A stretch of DNA of 64,000 nucleotides. It comes from Doris montereyensis (lineage: Eukaryota; Mollusca; Gastropoda; Nudibranchia; Dorididae). The stretch covers positions 74,501-138,500 of the forward strand of contig JAXRKP010000974.1 in assembly GCA_037039925.1 (NCBI GenBank), read 5' to 3'. Positions 1 through 13,180 of the stretch are shown in pieces. The notes beneath the pieces were generated by a model that worked only from the letters and a program-made list of their open reading frames with translations, was not told where the DNA came from and searched no databases. Position numbers and translations under genes: made by a program. Each line of letters begins with the position of its first letter. Within the stretch, counting starts at the first letter, position 1.

Positions 1-344
1 ATATCACTTGACAAACAAGAAGTACAACCGGCTTGACCTACATTGACATACACGACTCAAACTGTCTGTCAAACCAGTCAATAAATTAGAAAAAAAAAAG
101 CGAGGCTAGATCTACCCATGTCTTGGGAGACTCACAGCCAATTGTTTAGTTGGTGCTCTGTTTGGGAAATTCGGTTGGTGCTTTCTTCATATTTTAAAAA
201 TAATTTTGTATTTGGTTCCTTTTTGGAACGCGTGCGAGCGCATTTTTACATGTTACCGAGAGACATCGGTTGCTATGGCATCGGTTACCATGGCTATTAA
301 GGTGCTGCTAGCTCGGAGTTCGATTCCGCACATCCTTTCAGTGG

Positions 345-440
345 GAGAATGTCAAAGCCGCGCAATGACATCAAACCTGTAGGGTATCAAAGCCACGCAA
401 TGACGTCATACCTGTAGGGTATCAAAGCCGTGCAAGATCC
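345..440. repeat. Short ~40-bp direct repeat
   Basis: Two and a half copies of tatcaaagccacgcaatgac, gtcatacctgtaggg. Just before it, gagttcgattccgcac resembles a tRNA B box, so this may be the edge of a SINE. Confidence 0.7.
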
Positions 441-765
441 AATCAATCGAGTTTCTTCTCATTGCTGAGGTTGGACGCCATTGCTCGCCATTCGCCTTCT
501 GTAATGCGACTTTGCTGCATTGGTTGGTTTTCATGCCTGTTATTTCTGCAATGTTGGTCGTCCAGCTGTCTATTTTTCTTCCCTTTTCTATTTTGCTTTT
601 GACTTTCCCTTCTAGTACGACTCTTTACAGTGTGTCATGTCGTCTTATATGGCCATAGTACTTTCGATTTTTTGTTCTTTGATCTTTTTAAGTTAAGTTA
701 GTGATTGTAGACCTGGATATTTTAGTATGCATTTTTTTATTTCTTTTCTTTTCATGAATTAGGGT
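440..765. other. Unassigned sequence upstream
   Basis: AT-rich with no ORF of note, no repeat recognised and no promoter elements I can support. Confidence 0.4.
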
Positions 766-895
766 CGGTTGGCAAGAGTTGCTGGTAGGTCCTACTTCTT
801 TTCTTTCGCTCTTTCAACTATCTCTCGCTTTGCTGTTGCCTCTTCATTCACCCTGGCGGACAGGTTCAATTTTAATGAGACAATCCATAAAATAT
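765..895 (+). repeat. Short dispersed repeat (ggtaggtcctac family)
   Basis: gttgctggtaggtcctactt, then cttttctttcgctctttc, a Pyr-rich middle, ttcaccctggcggacagg and tttaatgagacaa. It sets the family pattern: pyrimidine-rich left half, then a caccctgagatcaccgc-like block and gtggacaggg. Confidence 0.75.
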
Positions 896-1424
896 TTTTT
901 AATTCGCCTGCAACTCCATACATGTATTTCAAAAGCGTCGATTTCCTTGCTACATTAGAAAGCGGCCATGTTTCATAAGCGTCTGTCAGTTTGGGCCATT
1001 TGAAGCATTTTACCAAACCTGTCCTGGTGTTCGGATTCTCTTATTAGTCAAGACCTGTTTTGATTTTTCGAAGGCGGAGTTTGTAAGCCGATTCGTCTGC
1101 ATATCCCTTGCTCTGATCTACCATCTTCTGTAACAAGTTGGCCTGTGCATGTGAACGATTTTACTTGTTCGACAACTTTTCTGTTTGTTTCATATCTGTT
1201 TGTGGATCGTTGCTTTATTTTGATATATAACCATTGATTTTGTTTCTTAGTATTCATCTTTTGTTTCCTTCTCTTTACTGTTTGTTCACACCTGTTTTAA
1301 GGGTTGTAACGCAGATTTTCGAGTTCAGTCATCGATAAATTCATCAAAGAGAAATAGTTTCTGTTTTGAATTTGAGAGGATAATAAACTATCGACGTAAC
1401 ACAATCGTATTATGGTGTTCTGGA
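896..1424. other. Unassigned sequence
   Basis: Small ORFs on the minus strand (792-1016, 1048-1257) show no recognisable protein. Nothing else seen. Confidence 0.4.
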
Positions 1425-1605
1425 TTACATGTCTGTAGGGATACCATAGTTTGATTACATGTCTGTAGGGATACCATAGTTTGATTACATGTCTGTAGGG
1501 ACACCATAGTTTGATTACATGTCTGTAGGGATACCATAGTTTGATTACATGTCTGTAGGGATACCATAGTTTGATTACATGTCTGTAGGGATACCATAAT
1601 TTTGA
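1425..1605. repeat. 30-bp tandem array
   Basis: Six copies of ttgattacatgtctgtaggg plus ataccatagt. One copy has gacacc for gatacc. An ORF across it on the minus strand is a by-product of the period being divisible by three. Confidence 0.93.
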
Positions 1606-2654
1606 TTACGGCCCAACAAGAATGTTTTTACGCTTGGATTAAAGATTGGGTAAAATCAGGATGAGACCAAGAATAAAAATGTGGCGGCAAAGCGACGTGT
1701 TCATTATACTATAATGTTGGAGGCATTATCCTCTCGCTTATTAAGTTCAACAATTCTTTGTTTGAATTTTCTTCCTTTTGGAATTGAGTAAGCAGCTGCT
1801 TTTTCTCTTCATTTCTTTTATGGTCTGAGCATTTTCGCTGTCACCTGTTCAAATCTTAGTATGTTTTGTCTGGCGACTCGTTGATACCGCGCACAGCATC
1901 AGCTCTTCATCGAAAACCGCGCGTTGCTGGCACCTTTCTGTCGGTCTTAAAGGGGCGAATGGTTGTGTTCAGTTGGCGCGTTGACTGCACAACCTTTTTC
2001 CCATGCATATTTTCACATGAGATTAACGCTGTTTTGCACAGCACTGCCTCGACATTGAAGACTTTAAAATCCTATCCACACGAAATCTGAATGGTTAATA
2101 TATTATTTTACATTCCAACTTTACCCATTTATTGTGTAGCCAAATGTTCGATCTGTAAGGTAACTCCTGCCATGACTATAACATGAGGAAAGAAGATAAA
2201 CTTAAATAACACATTAAATGAGTGTTATGAGATGAAAAAAAAACAACCACATGTGCATTGTTATTAAATTTGTTGGCCTGAAATTACAGCTGGTAGTTCT
2301 ATTTTCGATTTGTTTACATGGCGTATCGCCACCACTTAATGATGACCACAGACCACGAGGAAGGGGGTTGGGGCGGGGGACGCATCAACAACAGTAACGT
2401 TGGAGTTTCAAAATTAGTTAACGGTTGTCATCGGCTTCAGTGTTTTGGTATCGAGTTCTGTTGCATACTTTTGACACAGTACCGGTCCACATAGCACAGA
2501 TCCACATAGCACAGGTAGGGCTGTTTATGACGTAAAATACACGGCTTTGACCCACTCTCGCATTCACCGTCATCGTCATGTCAACGTCTCTCGGTTATGG
2601 TGTTGTTACAAATTATGCGTTGTTGGCTTGCTTGGCTACATGTGGGTGGTGTAT
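1606..2654. other. Unassigned sequence
   Basis: No gene recognised. The short ORF at 1866-2090 has no family features. A G-rich patch (gggggttggggcggggga) lies near 2363. Confidence 0.4.
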
Positions 2655-2752
2655 TTATCTTTTACTTGTTCTTCCGTCTTGCTGTTTCCTCTTAGTTCAC
2701 ATTGAGATCACCGCAAATGGTAGACGGGGTTAATTCCAATTAAACAAGCCCG
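2655..2752 (+). repeat. ggtaggtcctac-family repeat, 3' part
   Basis: cttgctgtttcctcttagtt, gagatcaccgcaaatggtag and acggggttaattccaatt. The left part is missing. Confidence 0.7.
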
Positions 2753-2984
2753 GCTATGTACATTTTCATCCTTGGACATAGTTTTGTTTGTCTCTCTTAT
2801 ATCGTAAAACGTATATTGCGTTTACGTCTACTTCTTAGTTGAATCTGTGTACTGATTACTTTTGACTTGAGCCTGTTGTCTTTTTGTTCTCCTTTCTCGC
2901 ACTTACTAGGTCATGCTGTCGTGCTTTAAATCAAGGTCGATACGTCAAATTGATGTTTTCGCTCAGATTCACATTGACGTCATC

Positions 2985-3560
2985 GTATAAAGTGGACTGG
3001 GTTCATTCCATTCACGCAATCAAACGTTCAAAAACAGTATAAAGTTGACTGGGTTCATTCCATTCACGCAATCAAACGTTCAAAAACAGTATAAAGTTGA
3101 CTGGGTTCATTCCATTCACGCAATCAAACGTTCAAAAACAGTATAAAGTGGACTGGGTTCATTCCATTCACGCAATCAAACGTTCAAAAACAGTATAAAG
3201 TTGACTGGGTTCATTCCATTCACGCAATCAAACGTTCAAAAACAGTATAAAGTTGACTGGGTTAATTCCATTCACGCAATCAAACGTTCAAAAACAGTAT
3301 AAAGTTGACTGGGTTCATTCCATTCACGCAATCAAACGTTCAAAAACAGTATAAAGTGTACTGGGTTCATTCCATTCACGCAATCAAACGTTCAAAAACA
3401 GTATAAAGTGGACTGGGTTCATTCCATTCACTCAATCAAACGTTCAAAAACAGTATAAAGTGGACTGGGTTCATTCCATTCACTCAATCAAACGTTCAAA
3501 AACTGTATAAAATGGACTGGGTTTATTCCATTCACTCAATCAAACGTTGAAAATCACCGT
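2985..3560. repeat. 52-bp tandem array upstream of LYST
   Basis: About eleven copies of a unit running gtataaagttgactgggttc, attccattcacgcaatcaaa, cgttcaaaaaca. Each unit contains tataaag. One group has cactcaatc instead of cacgcaatc, showing stepwise spread of a variant at the right side. Confidence 0.94.
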
Positions 3561-3729
3561 GTTTTGTTATAATTTCATTGACGCAAGGAAACGTTCTAAT
3601 GCTAGGCAATATGTTCACCGTGGTCACGATACGACCTACAACTCTTGTCTCTCCTCTTTCATGTCCATGTCAAAAATGTGTGTTGATGATATCTGACAAC
3701 GGCAATGCGATAACTCATTGTATAAGAGT

Positions 3730-4045
3730 TGCCATTAGGATCACGCAATCAAACGTGTGCATTGTGCACTGTATTCCATCAGGGAATCAAACGTTCAAAG
3801 GTTTTTTCCATTCACTTCCATTCACTCAATCAAACGTTTTATATGTGGACTGGGTTCATTCCATTCACTCAATCAAACGTTCAAAAACTTGTATAAAGTG
3901 GACTGTCTATTCCATTCACTCAATCAAACGTTCAAAAACAGTATAAAGTGGACTGGGTTCATTCCATTCACTCAATCAAACGTTTATGTTCATTCCATTT
4001 AATCAAACGTTTATTCCATTCATCAATCAAACGTTCAAAACTTTA
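3730..4045. repeat. Degenerate copies of the 52-bp unit
   Basis: Truncated and rearranged copies (attccattcactcaatcaaa, cgttcaaaaac) continue after a break at 3560-3730. This looks like an older or collapsed edge of the same array. Confidence 0.85.
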
Positions 4046-4287
4046 AAATGGATAACTCATTGTATAAGAGTGTTATAATTTCAGACGAAACAATCAATGG
4101 ATGCAATATCACCGTGTTTTGTCACTGTAATTAGGGAAGGAACTTGTCTCATCTTTGTCATTCATGTCCTTTTTTGTCTTTTAGATGTATTTGTTATAAT
4201 TTGTTAGGGAAGGACCACGGTTTTTTGTTTGTTTGGCCTCCTCACACACACTTTAATGTACAGGAATTGCCCCCCCCCCCATTGTAA

Positions 4288-4632
<345 letters not shown>

Positions 4633-4671
4633 ACACTAACACATACGTACAGGCACTGTGAGGCACAAATA

Positions 4672-4675
<4 letters not shown>

Positions 4676-4702
<27 letters not shown>
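4676..4702. repeat. (TG)n microsatellite
   Basis: A run of about 13 TG dinucleotides, 45 bases after the GA array. Confidence 0.9.
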
Positions 4703-4706
<4 letters not shown>

Positions 4707-4984
4707 CGTTTGTTATTCCCCTCTCCAAACGGTATATTGAATTTATTCGTTATTCATAGCATAATCTCTAGCACAAAACAATCTCCTACTTGAAGACATC
4801 AATTAGATGTGTCCACATTGATTTTGTTTTTGGACCTAAAGGATTTAATTAGGTATTCCTCATGTCGGGGCAGCTTATTTCTCTATCTATCTCTCCCTCC
4901 TTCCCCCAAAAGTGCCTTTTACTTTATATCGTACAGCATTAGGAACGAGTCTTCCACCCCCTCCCCCCATCCTATTCTCGTCGG

Positions 4985-5128
4985 CAGTTGGTAGGCGCTC
5001 CTGAAAGGTTCTTCGTCTTTCCTTTCACTTTCACCCATTCACATACACGTAATTTCATCTCGCGATTTCCCGCTTAGTGCACGCTGAGATCGGCGCAAAT
5101 GTTCAATGAAATGAATGACAAATTCCTG
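4985..5128 (+). repeat. ggtaggtcctac-family repeat, diverged
   Basis: ggcagttggtaggcgctcct, ctttcctttcactttcaccc, then tgagatcggcgcaaatg. More diverged than the intronic copies. Confidence 0.65.
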
Positions 5129-5233
5129 TTGTCATATTGTATTTGAATACATTGGGTAGGATTTTTATTTTGCCAGTTTTGCGCACTAGTCCCCGCCCCA
5201 CCATCCTGAGCTGCCAAAAAAAAAAAAAAAAAA

Positions 5234-6207
5234 ACTAAAATTAGTACCGAGCACTGAAAGTTTCAAATATGCAGTTAAATACATTAATTGGATTAAATCA
5301 TATTAAAATTCGAAATCGCGGACGCCGATAGTGATACCAAAGAATTAAGGGTGTCAGTTGATATCGTTACCAAGAAAAAGAACAACTATGAAACTAAAAG
5401 ATGCAAGAATAGATACGTCGTGATTGTCTCCACTGCTTGGACTGCCATGTACAATATAGGTTATCTATCTAGCATGTTCCCATAGTACACAAGTCGACCA
5501 AGTTTGTTTGCTCCTACATTCCTAACAACTTCTTATCACGTTGTTCTACATTTTCAAGACAGGCCCAATTCAGTTTTATTCCGCGGCGTAAAAAAAAAGA
5601 AGAAGAAAAAGAAAAAGGACCGTAGCGTCTTTTTCTATTGTACGTCACGTGCGCGTTTTGGCCACATTTTCTTAAGTTCATTTCAAAATTAAAACTCAAT
5701 TGTGTTTTTTTTTAAATTATTCATGTTTTGTTTTGTTCCCTTCTGAAACATTATTTGTAATGTAGCAGAACTTGCATAGCCCTAATTTGTGCACTGCTAT
5801 TTAATTATTTTGTTCATAAAATTAGGCCTAGATCTATATAAAGCATATATTTTGATAGGCATCATCATAAAACACTGATAAAATGATTGAAAGAAAGCAT
5901 ATCGTAAGGATGATGATGTCATCAGATGATGTCCCGAGATCACTTTAGTTGTGGATGGAGATAAATTAAATCAAATCAGGTCATCTGATGTTGAATTTGA
6001 TGGCAATGGTAAAGACTTGGTGATGGTTGATCATGTAGAGGGAATGTTTAGTCATCTAGTGGCATGACAAATGTCGGATATTTAACTTAAATCCACGACC
6101 TTCTGGTTTAGAGGCTGACGGCTTGCCTATGGACTCTCTGCTTATGATATTTTCACCGAGTAAAACAGTTCCCCTTAAAGGCAGTTCTGTTTCCTGCGGC
6201 TATTGGT
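5234..6207. other. Unassigned sequence
   Basis: AT-rich, with an A-run at 5217-5234 and an AAG-rich patch at 5589-5617. The part at 6070-6130 (ccacgaccttctggtttaga) looks like a decayed tRNA-like SINE head on the minus strand. No gene. Confidence 0.4.
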
Positions 6208-6900
6208 TTGTTTGATTTGATTTACCCGCATCGACACTTAAGGTGATCTCGGGGTCTTCGGTAGGATTATTAATTTTGACGGACCGCCCTGTAAACAGTC
6301 GAGGGTCTTCGGTAGGATTATTAATTTTGACGGACCGCCCTGTAAACAGTCGAGGGGTCTTCGGTAGGATTATTAATTTTGACGGACCGCCCTGTAAACA
6401 GTCGAGGGGTCTTCGGTAGGATTATTAATTTTGACGGACCGCCCTGTAAACAGTCGAGGGTCTTCGATTTTGAGGATTATTAATTTTGACGGACCGCCCT
6501 GTAAACAGTCGAGGGGTCTTCGGTAGGATTATTAATTTTGACGGACCGCCCTGTAAACAGTCGAGGGGTCTTCGGTAGGATTATTAATTTTGACGGACCG
6601 CCCTGTAAACAGTCGAGGGGTCTTCGATAGGATTATTAATTTTGACGGACCGCCCTGTAAACAGTCGAGGGGGTCTTTAACATGCACAGGGTGTTGTGAT
6701 CTGTACACGGGACCTCATTTTTATTGTCCATCTCCGATGGGACTAGGTGTCCATCTACCTACCTGGACCGGGGGGGGGGCGTAGATTTTGCTCGAAAAAC
6801 ACGAGACGATTTTTCAACCGTTTGTGGGGCTCAAATTCGAACCCACTATCTCTTGGTTGAGAGGCCGACAACTTGCCTCTCTGGACTACGGAGTCCCGCT
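6208..6900 (-). mobile_element. SINE of the same family, with internal tandem expansion
   Basis: The tRNA-like head lies at right (ggctcaaattcgaacccac is its B-box side) and the ATCAAAT tail at left (6208-6225). The interior, which in the copy at 55.8 kb contains the ggtaggatt...gccctgtaaacag block once, is here repeated about eight times (6249-6670). Confidence 0.85.
6249..6670. repeat. 52-bp tandem array inside SINE
   Basis: About eight copies of a unit starting ggggtcttcggtaggatta and ending ctgtaaacagtcga. Units are near-identical; one has gatttt inserted near 6466 and one reads cgatagg near 6625. The unit is a segment of the host SINE. Confidence 0.92.
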
Positions 6901-7137
6901 GCAGCTACTTATGTTGCCAGGCTCAGTATTTCGTTATCAAACGCTCATTAGTATTTAACGGGCACTGACTTGTAGTGTGGTTGTAAAAAGCCTCATGTTT
7001 AATTTCTCTTGCTTTAGTCAGTCAGCTCTGTAAACTAGCTTGCAATCAACGTTCGTCCAACTTTTTGCCCTAATCCCACAAAAATTTCAACATAATATAT
7101 AGACATACCGTATATATTAAAGACTATGCGTGTGTTT

Positions 7138-8632
<1,495 letters not shown>

Positions 8633-8699
8633 GTGGGCGGTTGGCGGGGCTGCTGGTAGGTCCTGCTTTTTTCTTTTCTTTCCTGTCTTTACTTCTGAA

Positions 8700-9609
8700 A
8701 TTGTTTTTTATTTATATCATTTGAACCGATCTAATAGGGTGCCTCTGTGTAATTTATCTTCTGAATTTTCGCTTATTTTTCTATGATTTGGAAAATTTCC
8801 ACTTTCAAGTTTAAAATTTTGAATTCTAGGAAATACTGTGATGTGTTAGTATCAGGTATTACGATATGGGTGATTTTGATTTGATGGCTGTATATTAGTA
8901 TGTTCAAAATGAGATGATTGAAATGTTTTGCATTCATGTTTGAAGGATTAGGATTTCTAAGTCACCTCTTGACAAAAGATTAGTTTACTTTCACTAGTTT
9001 CAAGCATCTATAGCTAAAACTCATTTACATCTACGTGATGAAAACTTTGTTTAATTGTCGTTCCCATGGATATGTTGATCATGGTCTTAGCACGACTAGG
9101 ATTCAAACCCATAACCTCACAATTTCTAATCCGACTATTTACCGCTTGACCATCAATGCCACAGTATCAATTATTTTTTCTGGTGCGATCAACATGTATC
9201 AAATACGCATATACTTTTTATGCAATGAAAGCTTTCCTGATGAACTGCAAATAGATCATAAATCGATGTATTTTTGATGTATTCCAGCAGTTCTTCCTCA
9301 ATATGAAGAAATGGACAGTAGCCATGAAATATATTCATGTGTATAAATATTAGATATTCTGTTAGGACTCGTGACGATTTGTTGTGGAATTGTGCTAAAA
9401 TCAGTGAAGCAAAAAGACACAAGTGAGCGAATATGATACATGAATTAGTGACACAAGGCTTGGTGTGTTTCACCCCTGAGTGGCAAATAAAGGTATTATG
9501 AGTAAATTCACCAATTTGTGAGTCACCGTGTGTTTTTCACCGCTTGAGTAACGATTATAATAGATAAGGTTCAAAGATATTATTCTTTTTATTTTTTCAA
9601 TTCTTTCAG
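8700..9609. other. Sequence just upstream of LYST exon 1
   Basis: AT-rich. It contains the minus tRNA-like head at 9060-9170. It may hold an intron and earlier 5' exons of LYST, but no exon, TATA box or start region can be supported here. Confidence 0.4.
9060..9170 (-). mobile_element. tRNA-like SINE head, minus
   Basis: The minus strand reads ggtcaagcggtaaatagtc (A-box-like) and gggtttgaatcctag (B-box-like). It has no complete cloverleaf and no anticodon arm I can fold, so it is a SINE head rather than a tRNA gene. Confidence 0.5.
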
Positions 9610-9728
9610 AAAAAGAAAATGGACCAATCGGTGGCAGACGAGAGATGGGCACCATTGCCTTTATATGGGAAGCTTATGCTCAGCTGATCCGCAGGGGCAA
9701 TGAGAGAAACGTGGAACACAAAATACAG
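9610..9728 (+). CDS. LYST: LYST exon 1 (first coding exon seen)
   Basis: The exon runs from an acceptor-like ttctttcag to a strong cag|gtaagg donor. The open frame gives GTIAFIWEAYAQLIRRG and ends in phase 0. The likely start is the ATG at 9645 (gagATGg, a good initiation context). No in-frame stop lies between the acceptor and this ATG, so coding could begin in an earlier exon. This segment lies upstream of where vertebrate LYST begins. Confidence 0.7.
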
Positions 9729-10024
9729 GTAAGGGAATGGCATACTGTTCTATGGATGTTTTTGTCACTATAGATAATTATTGATTTGTCTATATTAGAT
9801 GTAAGAAGTTAAATTAAACTCGATGCCGCTGACTCAATCACACTATTTTTTCGTATAGTTCCCGTAAAGATTTCCTCTATTTAAAAAAAATTGCTGCTGA
9901 TAAGTAACTGCTGTTTCCATTGCAAGACTATGGTTTTGCATTTATTTTTCTTGACAGAGAAAATCATTTTTCTGAACTCTTCTGTCAAATTTGATTCCTG
10001 ACATATGTGGTTTCATCAGAACTT

Positions 10025-10105
10025 CGATAAAATTTGAACCTGGAACCTCATGATCTGAAAGTCTGGTGGCTTAACCACTCAGCCACCGATACCACATTTG
10101 AAATG
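10025..10105 (-). mobile_element. tRNA-like SINE head, minus
   Basis: The minus strand reads gtggctgagtggttaagcca (A-box like a class II tRNA) and ggttccaggttcaaa (B-box). The acceptor ends do not pair, so it is probably the head of an old SINE in LYST intron 1. Confidence 0.5.
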
Positions 10106-10503
10106 ATATATTGTTGCCAAACCTGATGTTTTTATATTATGTTCATTAGGTGATTGTCTATTGATTCAAGCAAGAAATGAAAATTGAAAATTTGTCAAGT
10201 GTTTTCATTAGAATGAAAGTGATATACCAATCTATTCCCATTTTGCTGTCCCTCTAGTGGCAAGTGGTTTGGTCTTTGAGTCCTTGATAGAAACAACTTA
10301 GGAAGAAAATATAAACGATTGTACTTTTGATCAAATAAACCATTTGTAGGGAGCATCAATTTCAGACCACCAAATGCTGGAAAATCAATATGATGCTGGG
10401 AAAAATACACTCCATATAATAGTTCCTATTTGATATAGAATTACTTTTAATCTATAGCAATGGATTACTTTATTACATTTGTATTTTGAATTGAATTTTT
10501 CAG

Positions 10504-10583
10504 CAACGGAAAGCACTACTGGACAAATTTCTTCACCATTTTATCCATCTCAGCTTGAAAGAAAAGGGAGGAATTTCCTTTGG
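10504..10583 (+). CDS. LYST: LYST exon 2
   Basis: Acceptor ttcag, donor gg|gtattc. It starts in phase 0 and ends in phase 2, joining exon 3 exactly through a shared Gly codon. It encodes QRKALLDKFLHHFIHL and the following residues, a helical, basic segment without a clear vertebrate counterpart. Confidence 0.7.
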
Positions 10584-10916
10584 GTATTCACAAGTTTTTT
10601 GTTATTATATTGTAAAGAATAAAATTTGGTAACTTTAACCGTAAAGAACTCTTCTCTTTTAAATTGAGTAACAGTTCAATACAAATAAGATAGCACCTGG
10701 TACTAACATATTTGTCGTTAAATGTTCTTGCAGTTATGTATGAATATATAATTTAAAGGATATCTTTCTTGTTTTATGAACAATTTATGTCATGTTTATA
10801 AGGTGATACACTGATTTCAGTTCAAATTGTGAGGCACATCCATGACAGTCAAAAATCTAGTGTTGTGTGTGTTTTTTTGTATGTAGGTGTATATATTTAT
10901 CTGTGTATGGGTATGA

Positions 10917-11040
10917 GAGAGAGGACAGACAGACAGATAGACAGACAGACAAAACAGGCAGACACATCCACACAGATAGCCACACAGATAGCACAGAAGT
11001 AGACAGACAAGCAAGAACTAGACACAGACATATAAACAAG
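10917..11040. repeat. (GACA)-rich simple sequence
   Basis: acagacagacagatagacag and similar imperfect units in LYST intron 2, about 135 bases before exon 3. Confidence 0.85.
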
Positions 11041-11175
11041 CTGACCAACATCAGCTACATTTTACAACAATTTGAACAGTCATAAGATCACTATGTTGTC
11101 ATACACTTTGTATTTATATCAAGTTATCCTTTGAAGGGGATTCCATGAGAGCAAGAGTTCAATCCTTTCTTTCAG

Positions 11176-11341
11176 GGAAATGCGTAACATAGCTAATGAA
11201 CTGAGTCAGGAATTTATGAGAAATGTTGAGAATGTGACACGCTATGTCAGTGAGGATGACGCAACACACCATTTGGAAGACTATATGCTGCGGGGCAGAG
11301 GCTGGCGACTTCTGTATGTTGTGCTACAAGTTGGACTTAAG
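11176..11341 (+). CDS. LYST: LYST exon 3
   Basis: It encodes MRNIANELSQEFMRN and LEDYMLRGRGWRLLYV. These align with the vertebrate LYST N-terminus (SLAREFLTDV and LGQYLVHGRGFLLL). The donor is aag|gtatgt, phase 0. The ATG at 11180 lies where the vertebrate protein starts and is an alternative initiation site to 9645. Confidence 0.9.
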
Positions 11342-11924
11342 GTATGTTGTGGTATTGACAATTAAAGATATGATTGAGGTCTTCGTCAGTGGAATCTTTT
11401 ATTTAACGGTTTTGATGGTTAATATCTACAGCTTGTCATGATCCATACATGGAAGACTAGCTAGGTACAATATGGTAGGCATTTCAGTAATTTATTTAGT
11501 GCCTTTAATTCTGTAAAACTGGCAACTTCCTTCTGTGTTTGTTTTTTTCTTCTTCTTATTCTTTCTAACATTTTGTCAGTTTCATAAGTATTGACAGTGT
11601 AGATTGAGACATAATAATGTGACTTCCTCCCTATTGTGAATTAAAGGGAAACAAGAATAGGCTGATTTTTATTTTCAATTTTTAAGTTATCAAACAAATT
11701 GGGGTAAATAGTCATGAAGCCATCATCTCTAGGTTCCTGAAACATTTTGTTTAGGTGTTTCAAATAAAAAGTTTATGTTGTTTTAAGAATGCGATGGTTT
11801 AAGATTGGTTTGTGAAATGGTCACCCTATGTGACATATTCTCTTCCAACCAAATATAAGAGGAACTCACCTTCTTCTTTACAAGAGCAACTCATTTGAGT
11901 TTTCATTGTATTACAGCTGTGTTC

Positions 11925-12680
11925 TTTCTTTCTTTCTTTAAAAGCTCCCATTCTTCCTTGCAGTGTATGGGATTTAGATGCCCGAAATGATCTTTCTCCA
12001 GGCTGCCTTGTCCTGACATTTTCTGTTTCCTTCCATGAAGGTTAAATTTCTTTGCGTTAATGCCTCTTTTATATCTTCTTCCCACTTTCTCCGAGGTCTG
12101 CCTTTTGGTCTTTTACCTTGAGTTTTAGCACTGTATACTGATTTATCTATTCTATTGTCATTCATTCTATTAACATGCCCAAACCATCTCAGTTGATTCA
12201 TTTCTATCTTAGTATTTATGCTATCTGCTTTGGTTTGATCTCTTACTGTTGAGTTTCTGATTTTGTCTCTTTTAGTTTTCCCTACTACTCTTCTTAGATA
12301 TTTCATTTCAGCTGCCTGCACTCTACTGTATTCCCTACTGTCTAAGGTCCAGGTTTAGCTGCCATAGAGGAGAGTAGGACAATAAACTGTGTTGTATACT
12401 GCCATTTTGGTTTTTATTGACAATTTTTGTTAACCTACAAATGTCTTTCCTAGATGGTAATATATTGCATTTGCCTTTTGGATTCTCTGGCTGATTTTTT
12501 CTCTTAGTTTTCCCTCTGAGTTAATCATTACTCCTAAGTAATTGTAACTTTGAACTTGTTCTAAATTCTCTCTGCCTAATTTAAGATTTTGTGTTTTAGC
12601 TTCCCTAGTTACTAGCATTGTTTTGGTTTTCTTTGCATTTACTTTCATTCCTATTTTAGTCCCAGCAAAGAACATTTTAG
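11925..12680 (-). pseudogene. Non-LTR retrotransposon (LINE) reverse-transcriptase C-terminal fragment
   Basis: In intron 3, reading leftwards, broken ORFs give MKVNAKKTKTMLVTREAK, YNYLGVMINSEGKLREKI, AAEMKYLRRVVGKTKRDKI, LRWFGHVNRMNDNRIDKS and GKRPKGRPRRKWEEDIKEAL. These are the typical 3' end of the RT ORF in invertebrate LINEs. The 5' part is absent. The left end runs into a short (GAAA)-type tail at about 11927-11944, as expected for a LINE 3' end. A stop near 12430 and other breaks show it is dead. It sits opposite to LYST. Confidence 0.9.
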
Positions 12681-12820
12681 AATTGTTAGGGTTTTAAATA
12701 TTTCAGGATTCATGGATGCTTTGTGTTTTGGTATGTTTGTTTCAGTATAGTCCCAGCAAAAGAACATTTTTAAAAGGATTCATGAATGTTTTGTATTTTG
12801 TATGTTTGATTCAGTTCTCC
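12657..12820. repeat. Direct duplication of ~80 bp next to LINE
   Basis: tagtcccagcaaagaacatt and ggattcatggatgctttgtg recur about 90 bases later as tagtcccagcaaaagaacat and ggattcatgaatgttttgta. It abuts the truncated 5' end of the minus LINE fragment. Confidence 0.8.
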
Positions 12821-13180
12821 ATCACATTTTACCTATGATAGCTGTACCTGGCACATTGTTTTTCCATGTACAGTGAGCAACTTTTTCAAACTATCACAAT
12901 CTCTGCAATGCTTAATACGAAATACCCAGGGACATACCAGTCTTTCTTCTTTCATGTTTGTTAATTTTGAAATATTGATACTTATCTTTGAAGACTGAAA
13001 TCTGTTTAAATAGCAATCTGACTCAAATCTTACTCTAAGGTAACGTCTAGGAGAGTCTTGACAAAATTTGTTGGATAGGATTAAAGAAGATCTTTTTTTT
13101 TTAAAAATTGTTAAACATGACACATATGATATCTCATACTATTGTATAGCTATCTTTAATTATTTCTGTCATTGTTTCAG

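Noticed and set aside
1388..1597. Regular 30-bp repeats that look CRISPR-like
   Set aside because: Head-to-tail copies without spacers, in an animal genome; a minisatellite.
10025..10105. Possible tRNA gene (A and B boxes present)
   Set aside because: Acceptor stem does not pair and no anticodon stem forms; better explained as a SINE head.
12430..12675. Possible functional host gene on the minus strand
   Set aside because: Clear LINE reverse-transcriptase C-terminal sequence with stops.
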